Source of the DNA: Schistosoma haematobium
Taxonomy: Eukaryota; Platyhelminthes; Trematoda; Strigeidida; Schistosomatidae
Direction of reading: 5' to 3'
DNA: 64,000 bases
Assembly: GCF_000699445.3 (NCBI RefSeq)
Contig: NC_067195.1
Location: forward strand, 80,780,569 to 80,844,568
The number at the start of each line of letters is the position of its first letter. Positions within the stretch are counted from its first letter, which is position 1. Of the stretch, positions 57,931 to 64,000 are shown one piece after another. A program made the position numbers and the translations under genes. The notes under the pieces were generated by a model, which saw nothing but the letters and a program-made list of their open reading frames with translations, did no database searches and was not told the DNA's origin.

Positions 57931-58634
57931 GGCGTTGGTGTATACCCTCTTTGTCTTCCCTTAAACTGAGAGATTAAAATCGCTTCATATCTTTCTTTCT
58001 ACGAATTAATTCTTTCTTCCTGTACTATATCCTTATATGCAATCTTTCTTTTATATATTACCACCTCTGAATTAACTACTTTTATGAATCCGGTGTTCAT
58101 CTTGTTGTGTTAATGAGGTATGGCAACTTGTATCGATGCATATATGTGCGTGGTTCTATGTCGCAGCTGACTGACTGACTCCTAATTGTACTTGACTGTT
58201 TGTAGTTGATGAATAACTGCAGAAACTTAATTATCACGTATCATTTTTTCGATAAGATCTTTCGATTTGAGCACAAAAGACTATATTGTTATCATTCTGC
58301 TTTTTAAAGTATTGAATGTTCACTATTTGCCATTCGGTCATGGCGACTGTCACTGATCAGTTTTTTTTAGACTATGGTACTTTACTTTTGTGTCTTACAA
58401 CTAATTTTAGTCAAGCACATCTAGTCAATCCTCATTTTAAGGATTTCACAGGCTCAGCACTCTCTAAATCAAACTTAACCTTTAAGATACTGTCTGTCCA
58501 TTCGAAAGTGGACATTTATACACTTCCAAAAGTCGAATGTGACATCAATTCATGTACAATGTCATATTTGCTGCTCCTGCGATCAAATATTAATTTTTCA
58601 TTCCCTTTTTTCCTTAATTTTAACTTTTTTCTAG

Positions 58635-59402
58635 CCTGATCTCAATCTGTCTGTTTTTCAAGATGGCGCTCCTCAGCTCCCTGATACACTCTGTCTAACT
58701 GATGATGATACACTTGATATAGCTGCCAACTGTGCTAACTCTACAGGTGTATGCTTAGATATGCAAACAAAGGAGAACATTGATGATTGTAGCTCTGATC
58801 TACCCCATCACTTTCATAATCTATCCATAATCGGTTCTTCTCGGGCTAATCAGATCTGGGCTGTTGGTGCAGAGCGTCGAATAAGTACAACACCTGGAAG
58901 TGATACTGCTGGGGGAAGCAATTGCAGTTCTGGGTTGCTTTCTTGTTTCGGAGACTCACATTGTAGTGTTGGTTCAGGCAATTTCAGTGCCAACGGAGTA
59001 AATTACAATAGCGCAGCTAGTGGAGAGGCTCATTCGTTTGCGGGTAGTGGTGTCACTGGGGACATAACTCCTCTACCCGGACAGCTTGGACACCTCACTG
59101 CTTCCAATGGGACAGCCGTCCCTGGTAGGTTAGAGAACCAACACCCTCAAGAAAACGCTAACATGGCACCATTTGATTTGTTATCCATCTGGGAACCTCG
59201 TCAAAACAATTCGCATCACGTTTGGTTACCTGATCCTTCACAGGACCCAGTTACAGCAAGTACAACCGTAGGAAATTGCGCCGCCAGCAGAAATAATTGT
59301 CAGGAAGAACAAGATAATCATAACCATTTAGGTTTAGGAATTGATAATGGAGCCGAAAATGAAGTGCTTCCATGGAATTGGGATACAGCTTGTGGTCTAG
59401 CG
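58635..59402 (+). CDS. Plus-strand Ser/Thr/Asn-rich protein, exon 2
   Basis: The acceptor is TTTTTTCTAG at 58625-58634, and the first codon is complete (PDLNLSVFQDGAPQLPDTLC). The 256 codons continue through an acidic stretch (TDDDTLDIA), a Ser/Gly/Asn-rich middle (SGNFSANGVNYNSAASGEAH) and Trp-containing segments (LLSIWEPRQNNSHHVWLPD). They end WNWDTACGLA at donor GCG, GTTAGT. Both ends are phase 0. Composition and length set it far apart from chance frames. No domain is recognised. The Trp residues are not next to Gly often enough to call it a GW-repeat protein. Confidence 0.8.
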
Positions 59403-60505
59403 GTTAGTAGTCTATTTTAAAAGTTTTATGTATATAATCTGTTTGTAGGTAAATATTATGTTTTTTTCTGTACCTTCTTATGTAAATACTAATTAATCAC
59501 TGTTAATGGTCTTCTGGAGAATTTTTAAAAACGGATAGACGTGACTAAGTGTCTTCTTTTCAATCCATGGCTACAGTCCATTAAGTTTTTGATACATAAT
59601 CACGCTTACAATAATTAATTTAGTTCGTTCTTAGTGATTATTTATGTAATACTAGTTCTTCATCTATATGTTCAAAAAAAATCAATTCAGGAAAATGTGA
59701 ATCAAAAAGTGTTTTTGGTATCAAATCATTGTGATTGTGAGAAACAAATAGCAGTAGCGTGCGTAATATACGTCTGGTCCAGACCCTAAGTATATGTAAC
59801 TTGGAAGAACAGAATATTTCTTAAGAGAGCTGAGGTGTATATGCTACAGTGCAAATCACTTCTAACCTAATCTAAAATCTACTATTAGTAACGCAGACTA
59901 AAATGATCGGTTTTGTTTCTGAATCTACTTAGGTTGTGTTCTCCACTCAACTGTTCGTCCTGACCTTCACTTTCATTAGAATAGTAACCTTAGCTGAGCC
60001 GGCGGCTTAGTGGTTAAGGTGTTCGATTAGATCACAACTTCGGGTCACACTTCACCTATTTTGGTTTGGACAGTCTTGTTTCACTATCACTCAACTCGAA
60101 CTGATGTACGTACGTACGAAGTTCTACGTTGTTACTGACTGACTGACTGACTATCACTAACATGTGTGGCTAAAAGCTGAATATACAAATCTGTACTTGA
60201 TAAATGAGTTACGTCTCTAACCATGCCTATATTCAATTTTTCTCTGTTACACAAATATTATAATTATGTTCCGTGTCAATTAAAGCGTCAAAAGTGTTAT
60301 AACTGGCAAAATTTATTACAATGATTACTCTAGCATCCGGTCTATTAAAAAAGCTGAAATCTTGTCTGTCGTTTAATTGCTATAGAAGTGACAACTGATT
60401 TAGATAATTTATTGGTTATATAATTAGGTGTGTTAATAAAAAGAAATGACATTTTTCCACAAATATCGAATAAAGATGAATTCCCATTGTTGCTTTTTGT
60501 TATAG
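59403..60505 (+). other. Intron 2
   Basis: GTTAGT at the start and TTTTTGTTATAG at the end. It contains a SINE at 59985-60155. Confidence 0.65.
59985..60155 (+). mobile_element. SINE with tRNA-like head and RTE-like 3' tail
   Basis: The head GCCGGCGGCTTAGTGGTTAA (about 59998-60017) resembles a pol III A box, and CACAACTTCGGGTCACAC may be a diverged B box. It has no hammerhead. The 3' end GTTCTACGTTGTTACTGACT then GACTGACTGACT matches the terminus of the RTE-type LINE (TTCTATGTCGCAGCTGACTG at 58155-58174) and the rc of 45335-45360. This suggests mobilisation by that LINE. Confidence 0.65.
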
Positions 60506-61171
60506 AATACAACTTCGTGGCGTGATTTGTTTCCCGAATGTAAGGACACTGAACCGACTAACTTACCGTATAACAACTCAGAAACTGATGGTATAAACCA
60601 TTCAAATGCACCAGAGTTTGGAGCTCATGCACCTTCAGGTCTGTGGTCATCATCTATACACAACGTCACATCATCTATGTCAATTTCAGCATCTTCGCCT
60701 CTGAGCACTCAGCCTACCATTCTTTTTGGGTCTGCAATGGGCCTTGTTTCGGAATCGAATGACATCGACACCTTACAACATTCACATCGAGTTCTTCAAG
60801 ATCAGTCTGATGCATTTAATGACGTTACAATGCCTAGATCAAATGCATCTTTGTTTGCACAATCTAATACTACTTTGATCAATTCTCGTTCAACTGCTTT
60901 TCGTGGCTCATCAGTGTCCAATTCTGATTTGAATTCCATGTCCGATACCATTACGTCAAATCTATTCCCATTACCTTCAAGTACAGCCATGCCAAATTCA
61001 TTGCTTGCTATTCCTCCACTGTTTCTTTTCGGTCAGTCAGCTGAGTCTGAGTGTTCAGGACTTATCACACCTTCAGCAAACATCAGTACTTTGCCAGCAT
61101 CATCAACACCTCTTCAAATTCCTGTTTCCTTTGTCGGTGGTCAAGGTTCTGCTTTCGGACCACCCTTTCAG
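60506..61171 (+). CDS. Plus-strand Ser/Thr/Asn-rich protein, exon 3
   Basis: It starts after TTGTTATAG with NTTSWRDLFPECKDTEPTNL and runs 222 codons to SAFGPPFQ at donor CAG, GTATTC (intron from 61172). It is in phase 0 at both ends. The sequence is very rich in Ser, Thr, Asn and Leu (SSSIHNVTSSMSISASSPLS, SVSNSDLNSMSDTITSNLFP), with hydrophobic clusters such as LLAIPPLFLFGQ but no membrane helix that I trust. No domain is recognised. Read-through past the donor would add 43 codons before a stop at 61298-61300. Confidence 0.8.
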
Positions 61172-62916
61172 GTATTCATGTCTTATACTCACCAATCCCT
61201 TCTGTTTTTAATAGCCACTTCCTTTACACTTAAATTAGCTAGATTTGGAATGCTGGTTTCACACATCAAACAGCTACTAAAACAATTAGGTCACTGTTAG
61301 TTAACATTCAAAGATGCATTTGAAGCATTTTTATGGTTGTCTTATTATTAGTTATTAATCTTTGGTATTTTTACTTAACAATGTGCAATGTTTAGTTCCT
61401 AATAGTCTAATGCACTCAGCTATAAGTTGTGGACTTCATGGCGCCGTTTATTATTGTTATTATACTATTGCGTTTGTGTCGATCGAATTTATTAGATTTA
61501 GGAAGTGTTGTGTTTGCCATGTATAATGCGCCTGTGAAACAATTGTTTTGAAGCAAATGACTCGAGCTCTATAGAGATTGTGACGAAATGATTGTTTTCT
61601 CAATAGACATACATCAGCCTGAAAATCATTTACTAAGTGTCAAACACATAAGTGCTTGATTTCTATATTCATATTTCACTCGTCAGGGTTGTCAGCTTTT
61701 CCCATTTTCATTTAACTTTTTCGTAGACATTCTTTTGCAAATAACCTCACTGTCTGACTTATTAGAAATCTATCCTTCAACAGGAGATTCGTTGATTTAG
61801 GATACGCAGATGATATAATCTTATTTGATTAAAACACTAACAAAATCAAAAGATTACTTTCATCCCTTTTTAAATGCAAACATTGTTTCAGGACTGATTT
61901 ACGTTAACGCCTTAACTAACGATAGAGAATGAAGTGGTTGAGACTTACTTTGTAAGTCTGGTCAGATCGGATCCAGAAAGCCTGGTTGACATTCGCCAAC
62001 TTGCGTCACCTGTAGCGTAAGCGATATATCTGTATAGCAACCTAATAGCACGCAAACTACACAACATTTCTCTCCGTTCTACTTTATAATAGTAAAACGC
62101 GGTCTTTAAGAACATAGGTTATTTATATGTTACTAGTATTTGATCATGGATACCTTCGAAGTGTTGCCCGTATATGTTGGGACCATGGAGTGGTTAATTC
62201 TGAGGTTAGATTAAGTGAAATAGATAAGAATGGTAAGCTGATTGACGAGATAATGAATGTTTATCGACTGAGATGTTTAGGAGATGTGTGATGTGTTCAC
62301 CAGTGACTACTTCAACGGTCGAAGATGGTTGATATGGTAGTAATTTGGAAGGAAAGTAGGGTTGTGTGGAGAAACCAAGAGCTGACATCAGTGGATGAAG
62401 GCAATGACCGTTGGAGTGAACCATGTATATAGGTGGAGACTACCTGACTAGTAACTGGATGACTGTCATGAGCAGTGATTAGAAGAGTTTGAATGAGATT
62501 ATTGAGAATCGTTGTGAGTGACTGAAGTGTACTCACTCTTTGTCTTCCCTTAAATGGTAAGTTTCCAAATGATCTTATATAATAGTTTAGTAGAATAATT
62601 GGTATTTCCTTGTTGAATCGTATGTTGGATGTGTGATATCTTCTGTGAGAAGGAATATTGTCACTACGTGTACTACTGTGGTATTTGTCCTGACAATTTC
62701 ATTTAATTGTACTGATGAGGTGTGACAAGTTAAACAGTTGTACACATACATATGTCCGGTTTCACTTTGCGTACGACTGACTCACCTTGCACTCACTGTG
62801 ATTGTTCAAAATTTATTAGTCACTTGTTTACAGGAGAATCTCGTATTAATTCTAGAATAATTGTGTTTGATTTACACCCAATAACTCAGTTATTGATTTT
62901 TATTCATTTACTACAG
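61172..62916 (+). other. Intron 3
   Basis: GTATTC at the start, TTTACTACAG at the end. Most of it is a truncated LINE (61545-62755). Confidence 0.65.
61545..62755 (+). pseudogene. Truncated RTE-type LINE in intron 3
   Basis: It starts with a decayed version of the AFDSVDREIL region and continues with RQGCQLFPFSFNFFVDILLQ and YADDIILFD (about 61801-61827; here the active-site motif is intact). It runs through the C-terminal block to a 3' end with CGTACGACTGACTC. Stops occur throughout. From about 62150 on it is nearly identical to the reverse complement of 32310-32958. Confidence 0.75.
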
Positions 62917-63295
62917 CTAAGTGAGGCTCACATTATGAATGATATTTATACAAAATATCCAGGTATTTTGCCGCCACCTGGCTTATGTGCTGTTAGTTCA
63001 CCTTCATCGAGTAATTGTACTACACCAACTTTATCCTCAGTTGCTGCCGTATCAGCCACATCTTCAGTTTCTCAGTTACCACCAGGAAATTTCGAAGGAA
63101 ATCCACTTTGTGAATCCAGTGTTGTAAACAATAATTTTCCATTTGGTTATAATATGCCGCCCACATCTCAACTAAATATGATGGACCCGCAATCAATGGC
63201 TATGGCTATGACACTTTTTATGTCACAAGGAGGTGCAGCTAATAATAATAATAATAACAATAATAATAGTCAAATTCCTCCACCACTTTCACAAG
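62917..63295 (+). CDS. Plus-strand Ser/Thr/Asn-rich protein, exon 4
   Basis: After TTTACTACAG the first codon is complete (LSEAHIMNDIYTKYPGILPP). The frame continues through SVAAVSATSSVSQLPPGNFE and NNNFPFGYNMPPTSQLN, a Met/Ala-rich stretch (DPQSMAMAMTLFMSQGG), and nine Asn residues encoded mostly by AAT units. It ends IPPPLSQ at a donor AAG, GTTTGA (intron from 63296, phase 1). That donor is weaker than the others, so the end is less certain. The gene continues beyond the window. Confidence 0.7.
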
Positions 63296-64000
63296 GTTTG
63301 ACTTTGTTACTTTTTACTGTTTGCTTCTTACATTGCAATCTCTACTTCCCGTGACTGTTGTATAGTATCGCCTAATTTAAATTAGTTATTTTTTATACTG
63401 AGGTCAGATTTCTGCAGGTTGTTCATTCTAGTGATGGTGTTCATCATGCATTGACTTCAGTTGTAAAAATTAAAATCCACAAGATAGCTTATTTTACTTA
63501 GATCGAAATTCAGTCCATTTGTAAGGTACGCACAACTGATAAGTCATAATTTATGACAAAAAAATACTATATAGTAATTCCTAATTTTCAACTTCGTTCA
63601 TCAGCTGAAGGCAGTTTGTGACAAAATTACCTACCTTGATTGTTATCAGTTGAAGAATTTTTAAATAATGATTCATTAATACAGTAATACAATATTATGA
63701 TGCACAAAACCCATTAAGAAGAAATCATTATGTTTTCTAAACTGAAATTATGATAAAGTCTGTGGTGTCATTAACAATAATTTACTCCGTATATCCCAGT
63801 GACAACATATTTTAAGTTGTACAGATGAACTGTATAACAGTGACCCCAAACTGTACGCAGAATTAGTGAGTAAAATAACATTTAGTACATGTTTACCAGT
63901 CGAAAGAATGTACTTCATTATGTTTGAGAACTACTTAGAAGGAGTCCTGCACTAAAGTTACTTCCAAGTGGGCTACAAAAGTAGTATAATCATAGATGAT
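63296..64000 (+). other. Presumed intron 4, nothing recognised
   Basis: No exon or repeat family was seen in the last 700 bp. Confidence 0.4.

Larger units (their letters stand above)
54610..58185 (+). mobile_element. RTE-type LINE, near full length, inactive, in intron 1
   Basis: In order: GC-rich 5' part (GCTGCCGCCTTGACGTGG), endonuclease (54.95-55.8 kb), reverse transcriptase (56.4-57.3 kb), C-terminal region (57.25-57.9 kb), then a 3' untranslated part ending in CTGACTGACTGA. The endonuclease type (VCCVSETRIQD, GDFNAQVG) and size of about 3.6 kb fit the RTE clade, to which schistosome SR2 belongs. It lies in the same orientation as the host gene. At least eight stops or frame changes make it non-autonomous. 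Its 3' end recurs at 45335-45545. Confidence 0.85.

Noticed and set aside
58316..58639. A 107-codon plus-strand frame just upstream of exon 2
   Set aside because: It overlaps the T-rich acceptor tract of exon 2 and is in another frame. Probably intronic.
58635..62700. Calling the plus-strand protein a GW182-type or PUF protein
   Set aside because: Trp residues are few and mostly not paired with Gly, and no PUF repeats lie in the visible part. Style alone does not justify a name.

Overview
The window looks like nuclear DNA of a blood fluke (Schistosoma or a close schistosomatid). It is strongly AT-rich, full of microsatellites, and carries many short pol-III-type SINEs that contain hammerhead ribozymes. 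One of these families matches the Sm-alpha family known from Schistosoma mansoni. There are also RTE-type LINE copies with schistosome-like proteins and a Penelope-like endonuclease fragment. The species cannot be fixed from the sequence alone.

Layout. From 1 to about 45.5 kb I find no convincing host gene. This part is a repeat landscape with dozens of copies or fragments of three SINE families, called here family 1 (tRNA-like head plus hammerhead), family 2 (Sm-alpha-like) and family 3. It also holds two kinds of short inverted-terminal-repeat elements, two larger fold-back structures, three copies of a defined unit of about 500-540 bp, several truncated LINEs, and simple repeats. Many SINEs lie as inverted pairs.

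From about 46.6 to 51 kb the minus strand carries coding exons. A 478-bp exon (46605-47082) belongs to an unrecognised protein. Two exons (50994-50879 and 48710 leftwards) resemble the N-terminus of the U5 snRNP assembly factor AAR2. From 51679 to the window end the plus strand carries a previously unassembled split gene. Its four exons (51679-51873, 58635-59402, 60506-61171, 62917-63295) join with phase-0 introns and encode at least about 669 residues of Ser/Thr/Asn-rich protein, continuing beyond the window. The AAR2-like gene and this gene start divergently, 684 bp apart.

The introns of the plus-strand gene hold a near-full-length but dead RTE-type LINE (54.6-58.2 kb), a SINE with an RTE-like 3' tail (60.0 kb) and a truncated LINE (61.5-62.76 kb). 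The last is nearly identical over its 3' half to a copy at 32.3-32.96 kb.

The most interesting theme is the link between hammerhead ribozymes and SINE structure. Several SINE fragments begin at or very near the predicted self-cleavage site, and inverted SINE pairs recur. Exon boundaries come from splice consensus and frame continuity only. Protein identities come from motif recognition without a database search.
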